NCBI GenBank assembly: GCA_963709505.1
Contig: CAVPXC010000015.1
Location: 1 to 64,000, forward strand
Direction of reading: 5' to 3'
Length of the DNA stretch: 64,000 bases
Origin: CAVPXC01 sp963709505
GTDB taxonomy: Bacteria; Chloroflexota; Anaerolineae; JAAEKA01
Shown here: one piece after another, positions 43,584 through 52,407 of the stretch
Layout of the letters: each line of letters begins with the position of its first letter
Numbering within the stretch: position 1 is the first letter of the stretch
Position numbers and translations under genes: made by a program
Notes under the pieces: model-generated
Seen by the model: only the letters and a program-made list of their open reading frames with translations
Database searches by the model: none
Told to the model about the DNA's origin: nothing

Positions 43584-44504
43584 TCATGACTCAATGCTTC
43601 TAGGACGCAGAAGCCAGACGGCGAGCAAGATCAAGGCGCCCCCTGCCACCTGCCCGATGCCAAGGGTCTCCCCGAGAAAAAGGTAGGCCAATACCGCAGC
43701 CAGCACCGGCTCAAGCGTAGCCACCAGGCTAGCCACGCTGACCGGCACCACGCGCACACCAGCGGCATACGCCACCGACGCGCCTACCGTGGGTCCGAGA
43801 GCCAGCACCAGCAGCCAGGCCACAGCCCCGGGTGACTGCAAAGCGCCCGCCAGCGGCGTAAGGGGCTGGAACAGCAGCAGCACCGCCGACCCGACGAGCA
43901 TGCCATAGCACTGCAACGTCCAAGGGTTGGTGTGCTTGACCCCGACTTTGTTAAAGACGCTCCACAGTCCGTAGGTCAGTCCGGAAAGCAGACCCCAGAT
44001 GATGCCTACCGCGTTAAGACGCAACATCTCCGGCCGGTAGATTTGGGCCACCAGCGCCGTGCCTGCCAGGGCCAGCAGAAGCGCGGCTACGTGCATGCGC
44101 GTCAGACGTTCGCCCAGAAAGCGCCAGGCGATTACCGCCACCCACGCCGGAGCCGTATACAGTAGCACTGCGGCCACCGCGACACCGACCGAGAGAATGG
44201 CGTTGATGTAGGTAGCGTAGAACAGCGCGATGCCGAAAATACCATAGAACACAACGATCTGTAACGCCTGGCGGTTCAAGCGGAGCCAGCTACGACGCAG
44301 AATCAGCAGGCCTGCCAACAACAACAGACCACCCATCCCTGCGCGGAATGCAGCTACGGCCAGCGGCGGCAGGCCGTAGCTGCCAGCCAGATACGTGTAT
44401 ATGACCCCCAAGGTGGCCCAGAGTGCTGCCGCTAACAGTATCAGAAAATAACCACGCGCGGCCGCAGCGTTCGAGGGGCGCGACGCGATATCGTCCGTGC
44501 TCAC
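43584..44504 (-). CDS. EamA family (DMT superfamily) transporter
   Basis: A 306-residue inner-membrane protein with ten predicted spans in two EamA repeats (GYFILLAAALWATLGVIYTY...; NAVGIIWGLLSGLTYGLWSV...). Typical ends: LFYATYINAILSVGVAVAAV, EPVLAAVLAYLFLGETLGIG. Such transporters export amino acids or metabolites; the substrate is unknown. Confidence 0.93.
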   Translation of the reverse strand: MSTDDIASRPSNAAAARGYFLILLAAALWATLGVIYTYLAGSYGLPPLAVAAFRAGMGGLLLLAGLLILRRSWLRLNRQALQIVVFYGIFGIALFYATYINAILSVGVAVAAVLLYTAPAWVAVIAWRFLGERLTRMHVAALLLALAGTALVAQIYRPEMLRLNAVGIIWGLLSGLTYGLWSVFNKVGVKHTNPWTLQCYGMLVGSAVLLLFQPLTPLAGALQSPGAVAWLLVLALGPTVGASVAYAAGVRVVPVSVASLVATLEPVLAAVLAYLFLGETLGIGQVAGGALILLAVWLLRPRSIES

Positions 44505-44798
44505 GATTCAAGTGCTTCCTAGCCGCTGTCTTGAAAACATCATCATAACCGCTCGGGCCGGTCTCCGACCCAGCCCCGCCGTATCCTGGTCTTCTATGTG
44601 CCAGTAGCCCAACTCATTGTATGCCAGGGTAGACAGGCTGTCCATTTGCGGCTAGAGGGACACCTTGCGACCGGTTGTGCCGAATAACTCAAGGCCGACA
44701 CTTGCGACCAGCGCCATCTTGCGCGATAATAGTAGCAGGTTAGAGTGAGTTTTCCCGGTGACCGGGATCGATTGGACGCTTGTCAGGAGGATTGAGGC
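44505..44798. repeat. Intergenic with a dispersed 55-bp palindromic repeat
   Basis: 44525-44580 reads GCTGTCTTGAAAA ... TAACCGCTCGGGCCGGTCTC ... and has a close copy at 59988-60043 (GCTGCCTTGAAAA ... TAACCGCTCGGGCCGGTCTC). The inner part folds (CGGTC-TCC-GACC). The rest of the gap leads to the BON gene and has no clear promoter; AGGAGG lies near its ATG. Confidence 0.65.
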
Positions 44799-45239
44799 AT
44801 GATCACCGTTTTCGCCACAGATGAAAAAGCCCAGCAGGTTGCCGGCAAAGCGTACGACTTGATGTGGGAAGAGCAAGGGCTGCGGACGACAACAGCCGAC
44901 ATTGCGATTGAAGCTATCGACGGTACGCTGACCCTCAACGGCCGGGTGCGCACCAACAACCTGTTCGAGTTGGCCGAGCGGCTGGCCCGAGCGGCCATAA
45001 ACGGTTGGCAGCTGCACAATAACTTGATCAGCGATGATGCGGTGACGCTGGCGCTCGCCGGAAAGCTGGCGGCGGACCACCGCACTATGGACGCCAACGT
45101 TCGTATCGAGGTCTTCATGGGTGTGGCCTATTTGAAAGGCACCGTTCGCGATATGAATCAGCACACAACGGTGCTTGAACTGGCCGGCCAGGCGCCGCAT
45201 GTCGTGCGGATCGAGGATAAGCTGTCTGTGGCTGGCTGA
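44799..45239 (+). CDS. BON domain protein
   Basis: A 146-residue protein with two BON-like units (IAIEAIDGTLTLNGRVRTNN; VRIEVFMGVAYLKGTVRDMN), a fold that binds phospholipid or anchors to envelopes. No signal peptide, so probably cytoplasmic. Preceded by AGGAGG and followed by an intrinsic terminator. The next gene encodes a small heat-shock protein, so a stress role is conceivable but unproven. Confidence 0.75.
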   Translation: MITVFATDEKAQQVAGKAYDLMWEEQGLRTTTADIAIEAIDGTLTLNGRVRTNNLFELAERLARAAINGWQLHNNLISDDAVTLALAGKLAADHRTMDANVRIEVFMGVAYLKGTVRDMNQHTTVLELAGQAPHVVRIEDKLSVAG

Positions 45240-45286
45240 GCAGTCGATTCGGCACAAATCCGCGCGCTTCTGCCCTCATTCTTCGC

Positions 45287-45325
45287 AGCAGGCCTCCCAA
45301 CTTGGGTTGGGAGGCCTGCTTTTTC
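45287..45325 (+). terminator. Intrinsic terminator after the BON gene
   Basis: AGCAGGCCTCCCAA/TTGGGAGGCCTGCT, 14-bp perfect stem with a 6-nt loop, then TTTT. Confidence 0.85.
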
Positions 45326-45485
45326 GTTGCTTGGCCAACTCTCTAACACATCGCTAACCGTCCGCAAACTCTTATCTAACACAGGTGCGCTATGATTAGC
45401 AACGAAAGCACGGTGAGAGATGTGCTCATACAAAACTGTGAGATGACGTTACTGTAAGACTTTTTGCACTATAGGAGAAATGACG

Positions 45486-45947
45486 ATGACTACTGTTGTA
45501 ACCCGTTGGAACCCCCGTCGTGAGTTCGTATCTATGCGTGAAGCAATGGATCGGCTGTTTGATGAGAGCATGGTGCAGCCGAGTTGGACAGCCCTGGCCC
45601 GCCGGCCTGACTTGGCCAACGGCGCGTGGCGGCTGCCGCTGGATGTCTACGGAACCCCCGCGGAGTTTGTGATCACGGCCTCCGTGCCCGGCGTGAACCC
45701 GGAGAGCGTGGAGATCACCTTTGAGGGTGATGTGCTGACCCTTCGCGGCGAGTTCCCGACCGCCCTGGAGAACGTCGAGTATCTCATGCGCGAGCGCCGG
45801 CATGGCCGGTTTAGCCGCAGCCTGAGCTTCAACGTGCCCGTCAATTCGGATGCGATCGAGGCCACCTTCGAGCACGGCGTGCTAACCGTGACCGTACCGA
45901 AGGCCGAAGAGGTCAAGCCGAAGACGATCAAGGTCGTCGCCAAATAA
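45486..45947 (+). CDS. Hsp20/alpha-crystallin small heat-shock protein
   Basis: A 153-residue ATP-independent chaperone. The alpha-crystallin domain runs from ~residue 48 (PLDVYGTPAEFVITASVPGV) to the end, with ITFEGDVLTLRGEF, RRHGRFSRSLSFNVPVNSDA, and the C-terminal anchor AFEHGVLTVTVP-type segment FEHGVLTVTVPKAEE. Start at 45486 (MTTVVTRWNP) is 8 nt from GGAG; the ATG at 45480 is only 2 nt from it. No CIRCE element upstream. Confidence 0.93.
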   Translation: MTTVVTRWNPRREFVSMREAMDRLFDESMVQPSWTALARRPDLANGAWRLPLDVYGTPAEFVITASVPGVNPESVEITFEGDVLTLRGEFPTALENVEYLMRERRHGRFSRSLSFNVPVNSDAIEATFEHGVLTVTVPKAEEVKPKTIKVVAK

Positions 45948-46030
45948 CCGAGTGACCCCTGGAAACGGCAGGGAAGCAGATGCTTCCCTGCCGTTCAATC
46001 TGTTGCCGGCTCAAAACAGAGGTGCAAACT

Positions 46031-46234
46031 GTGCCGATCTACGAATACGAATGCACGACCTGTGGACTTCACTTTGAGCGCAGGCAGTCATTCGGCGACA
46101 CCAACGTCCCCGCCTGCCCCAACGGACACGACCGAGTCCAGCGGCTGTTTAGCGCCCCCGGTATCGTGTTCAAGGGCTCAGGATGGTACGTGACCGACAG
46201 CCGCAAATCCAGTTCAGCCACGTGCTCCGACTGA
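46031..46234 (+). CDS. FmdB family zinc-ribbon protein
   Basis: A 67-residue putative regulatory protein: (V/M)PIYEYECTTCGLHFERRQS with the first Cys pair C-T-T-C and a second half ACPNGHDRVQRLFSAPGIVF. The family usually has C-x2-C twice; here the second is C-P-N-G-H, so His probably replaces a Cys ligand. The last residues are KGSGWYVTDSR, as is normal. GTG start with AGAGGTG upstream. Role in gene regulation is assumed from the family name only. Confidence 0.88.
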   Translation: MPIYEYECTTCGLHFERRQSFGDTNVPACPNGHDRVQRLFSAPGIVFKGSGWYVTDSRKSSSATCSD

Positions 46235-46253
46235 GTTCAGCCCTACCAATATG

Positions 46254-46289
46254 AAACGGCGCCCTATCGATTACTTGGGGCGCCGTTTT
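46254..46289. terminator. Bidirectional terminator between FmdB and GNAT genes
   Basis: AAAACGGCGCCC-type stem (AAACGGCGCCC / GGGGCGCCGTTTT) with A and T runs on both sides; lies between convergent genes. Confidence 0.85.
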
Positions 46290-46308
46290 CTATTGCTGGG
46301 CGTGGATC

Positions 46309-47325
46309 TCAGTCTTCCACGCTGAGCGGCTTGCGATAGACCGCACCGCTGCGCGCAGGGCGGAATCCGCAGCGCTCGTAGAGGCGCAACGCGCCGGAGA
46401 TGTTCTCGGTATCCACGTTCAGCGCCGCTTCGGTCATGCCCTGCTCCTTGAGGATGCGCATGCTGCGCAGGATCAGCGCTTGCGCCAGGCCGCGCCGCCG
46501 CCACGGCCGCCCCACACTGATAAACTCCGTATAGCCGCGCAGACGCCCTTGCTCGGCGTTCTCTTGGTGGTTGATAAAGCTGCGCACCTGCCCCGCCACC
46601 TGGCCTCCCTCCCAGGCGATCTGCCAGAGCTCCGGCATCATCACCACCGGGTCCTCAAGCCATTCCTCGTAGGCTTCCGGAGGGCGTTCCGCGAAGCCCC
46701 AGCTGTCGCGGAACGCCTCAGTATCCGCGTCCCAAAGCTGGCGATACTGGTCAGGCGTCACGGGCCGCACCTCCAGTCCATCGGGCAGCGGCGCATCGGG
46801 AATCTCACCATCCAACGAACGCGTCATCCGATACCAGCGACGCACGACGCCATAGCCCTCGCCCAGCAGCAGCTCGGCCATGCACTGCTCGGTGTCTTGA
46901 GTTGACAACTGGAACAGGTGCGGGCTGGCTTCCGGCTGTTCACTTGCAACCACACGCTGCCGTTCTTCCGTCCAGCGTAGGATCGCGCGGCCGATCCCGC
47001 GGCGGCGCCAGACCGGTGTGATGTGCCCGGTCAGATCATGCAGGTAGGTGCCACCCGGCTCGCGATACCAGCTGCCGCGCCCATAGCCGACCGTCTCGCC
47101 TCCCACTTCTGCGAAGATCATATCCTGATAGGGGTCGCAGTGGTCCAGGTGCGCGAAGGTCCGGGCCAGGTCCTCCACGGATGTGGGCCAGTCGTATCCG
47201 TCAACCGGCCGGCATGCGTCGTACACGGCGACCATGCCAGGGAAGTCCTCCTGTCCGCGGAAGTATCGAAACGTCAAGCCGGGAATTGCCGGCGCATTGC
47301 GCAAAGACAACGACAGAGTTGACAT
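46309..47325 (-). CDS. Tandem GNAT acetyltransferase
   Basis: A 338-residue protein with two GNAT domains. N-terminal: LTFRYFRGQEDFPGMVAVYD ... GHITPVWRRRGIGRAILRW (acetyl-CoA loop RRRGIG). C-terminal: LEVRPVTPDQYRQLWDADTE ... ISVGRPWRRRGLAQALILRS, LNVDTENISGALRLYERCGF. Such duplicated GNATs include mycothiol synthase-like proteins; the substrate here is unknown. Start at 47325, 7 nt after AAAGGAGC; an ATG at 47331 is too close to it. The frame is also open upstream into recF only because recF is frameshifted. Confidence 0.88.
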   Translation of the reverse strand: MSTLSLSLRNAPAIPGLTFRYFRGQEDFPGMVAVYDACRPVDGYDWPTSVEDLARTFAHLDHCDPYQDMIFAEVGGETVGYGRGSWYREPGGTYLHDLTGHITPVWRRRGIGRAILRWTEERQRVVASEQPEASPHLFQLSTQDTEQCMAELLLGEGYGVVRRWYRMTRSLDGEIPDAPLPDGLEVRPVTPDQYRQLWDADTEAFRDSWGFAERPPEAYEEWLEDPVVMMPELWQIAWEGGQVAGQVRSFINHQENAEQGRLRGYTEFISVGRPWRRRGLAQALILRSMRILKEQGMTEAALNVDTENISGALRLYERCGFRPARSGAVYRKPLSVED

Positions 47326-47507
47326 GTCCATGCTCCTTTTCGTAGACGCACAGGCGCGTGCTGGTCTCACGGAGTGCCCGACAATCGGGTCAGAGCGGCT
47401 CACGATAAAGCGCGCCGCCCTGCGAGAGGCGAAACTCGAACTCTCGCAACAGCGCAGCCAATCAGATGGATTGTACTTCAAGCCGATGTCGCTCACAAGC
47501 CATGCGC

Positions 47508-48750
47508 CTATGATTCGACGCCCGCCCCTTCCAGTACATCGATCCGCCCTTCGACTAGGTGCAAACGGCGCGCCCGGCGCCGAAACTCGGGGGTAAAGTC
47601 CGCCCAGTCGGTGGTTGTGACCAGACGCCTGTTCCACGCCGGTCAAAGCCTCGAGCAACAGCCCTCGCCGGCTGGCGTCAAGCTCCGACATGACATCGTC
47701 CAGAAGCAACAACGGTGGGGTGCCAAGCGCCCGTCGCATAATGGCCACTTCGGCCAACTTGACTGCCAGGGCGGCCGTCCGTTGCTGGCCGCGGCTGCCG
47801 TAGGTGCGCAGGTCGCGACCCTGGGCGACGAACTGAACGTCGTCCCGGTGTGGGCCGACGAGCGACATGCCGGCTGCAATCTCCCGGCTGCGGACTCGGC
47901 CCAACTCGTGGCGGAATGCCGCCGCAATCGAGCCGGGATCGCCCGCCAGATAGGTGGGCGATGGCTCTCGCAGCCAGGACGCGTCCTTCTCCATACCCTC
48001 AACACCTGGATCCGAGCTTGGCTCCAGGCTCAGAAGATAGCGCACGTGCAATCGTTCCCGGCCGTCGGTCAGCGCCTGTTGGCGCTGGTTGGCCTCAGTC
48101 TCCAGCTCGGCCAGGAAGAGCGCGCGGCGGGTGATGAGCAGACTGCCGGCCGCCACCAGTTGTTCGTCCCAGAAAGCAAGCTGATCGCGCGATCCGCCCT
48201 GGTCACGCAGCGACTTGAGCAAGGCGTTGCGCTGTTCAAGCACCTTGTTGTAACTGCCCAACGCGCGGCAATAGTCGGCCTGCATCTGGCACAGCGCGAT
48301 GTCCATGTAGCGCCGGCGGAGGCTAGGCGTGCCGGCGATCAGCTCGATATCCTGCGGAAGAAAGAGCACGGTCGGCATCTGCCCTACGAGATCGATGCCT
48401 CGCTTGCTGACGCCATTGACCCGCACTTCCTTGCGCAGCAGCGGCGCGCCGGTAGCCGTCTTGCTGGCCTGCAGAACGGTGATCTCGATCTTCTGCTTGC
48501 GGCCGCCGGCCATCAGCTCGCCCACCAGGCGTGCGAAAGGCAGGGGCTCCTCCCAAGCCAGCCAGTGCACGAGTTCACGCTCCGTGGTCGCCAGCAGGGA
48601 CCGCGATGTGGAGAGGTAAGCCACGGCCTCGAGAAAGCTGGTCTTGCCCTGGGCATTCTCGCCCTGCACCAGGGTGATGCCCTCGCTCAGGTCCAGCTCG
48701 AGCCGGCTAAAGTTGCGGAAATTGGTGAGGGAGAGGTGGGAGAGGTACAC
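47508..48750 (-). CDS. recF: DNA replication and repair protein RecF, frameshifted
   Basis: SMC-like ATPase that loads RecA at gaps. Walker A GENAQGKTSFLEAVAYLSTS, N-terminal MYLSHLSLTNFRNFSRLELD, signature region TYGSRGQQRTAALAVKLAEV, Walker B LLLLDDVMSELDASRRGLLL. Near 47625 one extra base breaks the C-terminus: ALTGVEQ should continue ALVTTTDWADFTPEFRRRAR to a TAG at 47510-47508 in the other frame. With repair, length is ~413 residues. Sits just downstream of dnaN as in the classical dnaN-recF order, separated by a terminator and a repeat. Confidence 0.88.
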
Positions 48751-48752
48751 GG

Positions 48753-48800
48753 TGGAAGTGGAGGGTGGAGGAGAGTGAAGGGTGGAGAGTGAAGGGATCG
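48753..48800. repeat. GGTGGAGGGTGAAG-type word repeat
   Basis: Tandem degenerate units (GTGGAAGTGGAGGGTGGAGG, AGAGTGAAGGGTGGAGAGTG) just upstream of recF. Same family, complementary orientation, as the array inside the methyltransferase gene (402-437). Confidence 0.7.
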
Positions 48801-48805
48801 GTCAT

Positions 48806-48834
48806 GAAAACCGCCAGGTTGGGGAACCTGGCGG
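48806..48834 (-). terminator. Intrinsic terminator of dnaN
   Basis: On the minus strand CCGCCAGGTT-CCCC-AACCTGGCGG then TTTTC: a perfect 10-bp stem with a C-rich tetraloop. It separates dnaN from recF transcription. Confidence 0.85.
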
Positions 48835-48910
48835 CGTAGGATCAGCAACTCCATGCGGGTAAACTACCAAGCCAATCATCATTCAGCGGTCAGCATTCAT
48901 CATTCAGCAC
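48835..48910. repeat. CATTCATCATTCAGC-type word repeat between dnaN and recF
   Basis: 48878-48914 carries CATCATTCAGC, GCATTCATCATTCAGCACTC units, the GATGAACGATGA family in complementary orientation; it overlaps the last codon of dnaN. Confidence 0.65.
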
Positions 48911-50062
48911 TCAGCGGCTGATGTGCATCGGCATGACAACCGCAGTAAACTCCTCAGGGCCGACGCCGACAGGGCGCAGCACGCCAGGCGCGCTCGCCCG
49001 TGTGGTCTCCAGGGCGATTTGAGGTTCGTCGATGACGCCGAGCACCTCGAGCATGTACTTGCCGTTGAACGCGATCTCGGACTCCGGACCTTCGACGATG
49101 GCATCCAGGTCCGCCAGATTGTCGCCGGATTCGGCGGAGGTCGCCGTCATGGTCATCGTGCCGGGCGCCCCATCGCGGCCAGGGGTGATCTGAAAGCGCA
49201 CGATGTTGGAGCTATCGCGGGCGAAGAGATTGGCGACCCTCAGCGCGCGCAGCATCGCTTGGGTGTCCGCCACGGTGCGCGTCGCATAGCTCTTCGGGAT
49301 GATCGCCTCATAGTTCGGGAAGTTGGCGTCGATCAACTGCGACACCATGTCGACGTCGGGCAGGTGGAACAGGATCTGGTTGCGCGCTTCGGCCACCGTG
49401 ATCTCGACGAACTCGCCTTCGGTCTTGGGCAAGATCCCGATGATGCGACTCAACTCAGAAAGCGCCCGGCCCGGGATGATGACTTCCATTTTTTCGCGCA
49501 CAGGTTCGGCTAACGCGGTGCTGCGCACTGCGAGGCGAAAGCCATCGGTTGCGGCGAGAGTCAGGCGGCTGCCCAGGAATCGCGCATTGACGCCAGTGAG
49601 AGTTGGACGGCTTTCGTCAGTCGCAGCAGCGAACACCACCTGGTTGATCATCTTGCGGAACGTGCCGGCCTCAATGCGGATCGCGCCGTCGCTGCCGCCG
49701 GTGGGGATGATCGGAAACTCGCTGGCATCGATACCTTTGATGTTGGTGTCGTAGCGAGCGCACTTGAGATTGAGCATCAGCGTGCGCACGCTGAGATCCA
49801 TGTCGATGCGTTCAGACGGCAGTTGGCTGACGAACTCGCCCAGCAGGCGAGCCGGCACGGTAATGGCGCCTTCATCCTCGATCTTGGCGCCGATCCAGCA
49901 GTTGATGCCGATCTCGAGGTTGGTTGCGGCCAGCTTCAAGCGGCCCTCGTCTGTGGCCACCAAGATGTTGCCCAGCACCGGCAAGGTGCTGCGCGGGGAT
50001 ACGGCGCGCCCAACGATGGACAGGCCGCGAGCCAGGTTCTCTTGCAAACATGAAACGCGCAC
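48911..50062 (-). CDS. dnaN: DNA polymerase III beta sliding clamp
   Basis: A 383-residue clamp that keeps Pol III on DNA; three domains. N-terminal MRVSCLQENLARGLSIVGRA, TLPVLGNILVATDEGRLKLA; middle ATDESRPTLTGVNARFLGSR, TLAATDGFRLAVRS; C-terminal FNGKYMLEVLGVIDEPQIAL, and the carboxy end VVMPMHISR, a good variant of the usual M-P-M-R. Intact. dnaA is not upstream; a divergent glycosyltransferase is, so the classical origin region is broken up. Confidence 0.96.
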   Translation of the reverse strand: MRVSCLQENLARGLSIVGRAVSPRSTLPVLGNILVATDEGRLKLAATNLEIGINCWIGAKIEDEGAITVPARLLGEFVSQLPSERIDMDLSVRTLMLNLKCARYDTNIKGIDASEFPIIPTGGSDGAIRIEAGTFRKMINQVVFAAATDESRPTLTGVNARFLGSRLTLAATDGFRLAVRSTALAEPVREKMEVIIPGRALSELSRIIGILPKTEGEFVEITVAEARNQILFHLPDVDMVSQLIDANFPNYEAIIPKSYATRTVADTQAMLRALRVANLFARDSSNIVRFQITPGRDGAPGTMTMTATSAESGDNLADLDAIVEGPESEIAFNGKYMLEVLGVIDEPQIALETTRASAPGVLRPVGVGPEEFTAVVMPMHISR

Positions 50063-50206
50063 GGATCAACCTCCAACAACGGATTATGTCAACGGATTAT
50101 GGTCAACGGATTGAACGGAGCCAGAAGACTGCTAGCATAATGGATCGACAAAGCGCCGCAAGTATAGCATGAAACTTGGGATTGCGCTAGTGCGGGGAGG
50201 GGGGGA

Positions 50207-50309
50207 GTGTCGGAGTGTCAAGTGTCAGGTGTCAGGGTGTCAGGTATGCTTGGAATATCACTGAAACCCGACACTTGACACTTGACACTCCGACACTCTC
50301 GACACTCCG
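50207..50309. repeat. AGTGTCAAGTGTCAGGTGTC word repeat, inverted pair
   Basis: Left arm AGTGTCGGAGTGTCAAGTGT with CAGGTGTCAGGGTGTCAGG; right arm CCCGACACTTGACACTTGAC with ACTCCGACACTCTCGACACT, near-complementary, in the dnaN/glycosyltransferase divergent gap. A large hairpin, no coding. Confidence 0.75.
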
Positions 50310-50315
50310 CCCCCC

Positions 50316-50344
50316 TTGCGCAATCTCCATCACGCGGGTACAAT
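50316..50344 (+). promoter_or_regulatory. Promoter of the exopolysaccharide locus, probably leaderless
   Basis: TTGCGC (50316-50321), 17 bp, TACAAT (50339-50344). Expected start about 50351; ATG at 50354. Confidence 0.6.
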
Positions 50345-50353
50345 CCTTGCGTC

Positions 50354-51478
50354 ATGAACATGGCCCTGGTGCACGACTGGCTCAACCAAATCGGCGGCGC
50401 GGAGAATGTGCTGGAGGCGCTGGTGGAGATGTACCCGCAAGCGCCGGTGCATACCAGCATCTATGCTCCCAAGATTATGCCTGAGGCGTATCGATCATGG
50501 GACGTTCGCACCAGCTTTATGCAGCGCCTACCTGGTGTAGCGAACCGCCACCAAGCCTATCTACCTCTTTATCCGATGGCGTTCGAGCAGTTCGACCTGA
50601 GCGGCTACGACGTGGTGCTGAGCAACAAGTCCGCTTTTTGCCACGGCGTCATCACGCCGCCTGAAACGCTGCACATCTGCTATTGCTTGACCCCGACCCG
50701 GTTCCTGTGGATGTACGACACCTACCGGCAACGAGAGGGGCTGGGCAAGCTGTCGAGTGGGCTGCTACAGCCCGTGCTAGCCTGGCTCCGCCAATGGGAC
50801 CGGCTGGCGGCCGATCGTGTGGATGAATTCATCGCCATCAGCCGGGCCGTGCAGGCGCGCATCGGGAAGTATTACCGCCGCGACAGTACCATCATCTACC
50901 CACCGGTCGATGTAGAGCGCTTCATCCCGTCCGACCGGCAGCCGGGGGACTACTACCTGGCCGGCGGTCGTTTGATCCCGTACAAACGGGTCGATCTGGC
51001 AATCGATGCCTTCAACCAGCTCGGCCTTCCGCTGTTGGTCTACGGTGATGGCCGGGATCGGCAGGCGCTCGAGGCTAAGGCGGGCAGCACGATCAGCTTC
51101 CTCGGTCGGGTGTCTTGGGACAAGCTGGCTGACCTTTTTCAACATTGTCGGGCGTTTGTCTTTCCCGGCCTGGAGGATTTCGGCATCGCCCCACTTGAAG
51201 CGCAGGCTACCGGCAGGCCAGTGATCGCCTACGCCGGCGGCGGCGCTTTGGACACCATCGTCGACGGTGCGACCGGCCTATTGTTCCGCGAACAGACAGC
51301 TCAGGCCCTGATGGAGGCCGTGCGCACGTTTGAAACCCTGCAGCTTAGCCCGGCAGCCTGCCGCCGCAACGCCGAACGCTTTGCAGTTGATCGCTTCCAT
51401 CGTGAAATTGAGAGCTTCGTCGACGCCCAGCTCGCCCAACGTGGCCAGGCGCGCAAAAAGACCGCGGCAAGCGTTTGA
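50354..51478 (+). CDS. GT4-type glycosyltransferase
   Basis: A 374-residue GT-B enzyme of family 4 that adds a sugar from a nucleotide-sugar donor to a growing glycan. N-terminal MNMALVHDWLNQIGGAENVL (Gly-rich acceptor side), AISRAVQARIGKYYRRDSTI, VDVERFIP, YLAGGRLIPYKRVDLAIDAF, FVFPGLEDFGIAPLEAQATG (the E-x7-E motif region), PVIAYAGGGALDTIVDG. Start at 50354; an open frame from 50282 crosses the repeat and promoter. First gene of a locus with two Wzz-like proteins, a BY-kinase-like ATPase and RmlA. Confidence 0.92.
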   Translation: MNMALVHDWLNQIGGAENVLEALVEMYPQAPVHTSIYAPKIMPEAYRSWDVRTSFMQRLPGVANRHQAYLPLYPMAFEQFDLSGYDVVLSNKSAFCHGVITPPETLHICYCLTPTRFLWMYDTYRQREGLGKLSSGLLQPVLAWLRQWDRLAADRVDEFIAISRAVQARIGKYYRRDSTIIYPPVDVERFIPSDRQPGDYYLAGGRLIPYKRVDLAIDAFNQLGLPLLVYGDGRDRQALEAKAGSTISFLGRVSWDKLADLFQHCRAFVFPGLEDFGIAPLEAQATGRPVIAYAGGGALDTIVDGATGLLFREQTAQALMEAVRTFETLQLSPAACRRNAERFAVDRFHREIESFVDAQLAQRGQARKKTAASV

Positions 51479-51508
51479 TCGCATCAAGCGGGCATGACAG
51501 GTGGGCTT

Positions 51509-51540
51509 ACCTGCAACTTGCCCCTTGCAACCTGCAATCC
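51509..51540. repeat. CAACTTGCCCCTTGCAACCTGCAA word repeat
   Basis: Short array between the glycosyltransferase and the first Wzz-like gene (CTGCAACTTGCCCCTTGCAA, CCTGCAATCC); same family as 16644-16695. Confidence 0.65.
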
Positions 51541-51549
51541 GAGTGACTT

Positions 51550-52230
51550 ATGGAACTTCGACAATACTGGGCAGTAATCCGTCGGTGGTGGTGGATTCCC
51601 GTGTTAACCGTGTTGCTGGTCGCCGCGTTTTCGCTGGTGACAGCGCGCCCCTGGCAGCCGAATGCGCAGACGTATACGACCTCTCTCAGTTTTAGCATCG
51701 GCCTCAAACCTGAAAATCCGGGGGACGGGGAAGAAAATTACTACACCGCTCTGGCCAGTGAGTATTTGATCGACGACCTCGCCGAGGTGGTGCGGGGCAG
51801 CGAGTTCGCCACTGCAGTCAGCCAACGCCTGCAAACGCAGGGCATCACGATCCCTCCCGGCGCGCTGCAGGGTTCGACCCAGGCCGGCAAACTGCACCGG
51901 ATTATGACGGTCGGTATGACCTGGGCCAACCCCGACGAGCTATCTGCAATCGCCGACGCGGTGATCCGGACCGTCCAGGAAGAGGCGACGACCTTTATGC
52001 CGCGACTGTTCGCTCAGAACGGCGCGGCCTACCTGGTCAACCAGGGCGGCGTGGCCCCGGTTGGCGCTGGTCTGCGCCAGAAGCTTGAGTTCCCGCTGAA
52101 GCTGCTGATCGGCCTCGCCGCCGGCATCGCGCTGGCCTTTCTGGTTGACTACCTTGACGATCGCGTCCGCGGACGCGATGACGTCGAGCGACTGGGCTTG
52201 AACGTGGTCGGGGAGATACCGAAGCGATGA
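51550..52230 (+). CDS. Wzz/YveK-like chain-length determinant protein
   Basis: A 226-residue membrane protein: MELRQYWAVIRRWWWIPVLT then a first span (VLTVLLVAAFSLVTA), a ~140-residue periplasmic part (ITIPPGALQGSTQAG, IMTVGMTWANPDELSAIADA) and a second span (LLIGLAAGIALAFLVDYLDD) with the short cytoplasmic tail VERLGLNVVGEIPKR. Matches polysaccharide co-polymerases of the Wzz family lacking a fused kinase. Controls exopolysaccharide chain length with the kinase-like protein downstream. Confidence 0.85.
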   Translation: MELRQYWAVIRRWWWIPVLTVLLVAAFSLVTARPWQPNAQTYTTSLSFSIGLKPENPGDGEENYYTALASEYLIDDLAEVVRGSEFATAVSQRLQTQGITIPPGALQGSTQAGKLHRIMTVGMTWANPDELSAIADAVIRTVQEEATTFMPRLFAQNGAAYLVNQGGVAPVGAGLRQKLEFPLKLLIGLAAGIALAFLVDYLDDRVRGRDDVERLGLNVVGEIPKR

Positions 52231-52232
52231 GG

Positions 52233-52270
52233 TGGGGAGATAGTGAGATAGTGCGGCGATGAGATAGTGT
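52233..52270. repeat. GAGATAGTGAGATAGTG word repeat
   Basis: GGGGAGATAGTGAGATAGTG, then CGGCGATGAGATAGTGTCAG, in the gap after the first Wzz-like gene. Same family as 55021-55144. Confidence 0.7.
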
Positions 52271-52407
52271 CAGAGGATGATGGTAAGGGATTGGTTGATG
52301 AGTTTAGGCTGTGGTACAATCTCACCTGATTGAGGCGTTGGAATCGAATCAGCTCCCTCTCCGCTCTGGTCCGCGCCTCTCCAGTCCGCGGTTCTCAGGA
52401 CAAGATC

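Noticed and set aside
46309..48750. One long frame reading as a RecF-GNAT fusion
   Set aside because: The join region (ASGHNHRLGGLYPRVSA) matches neither protein; the true RecF C-terminus is in another frame and GNAT has its own Shine-Dalgarno and ATG at 47325.
47374..48792. 472-codon open frame antisense to recF
   Set aside because: No family features, Gln/Arg/His-rich composition typical of a shadow frame opposite a high-GC gene; recF on the other strand has clear motifs.
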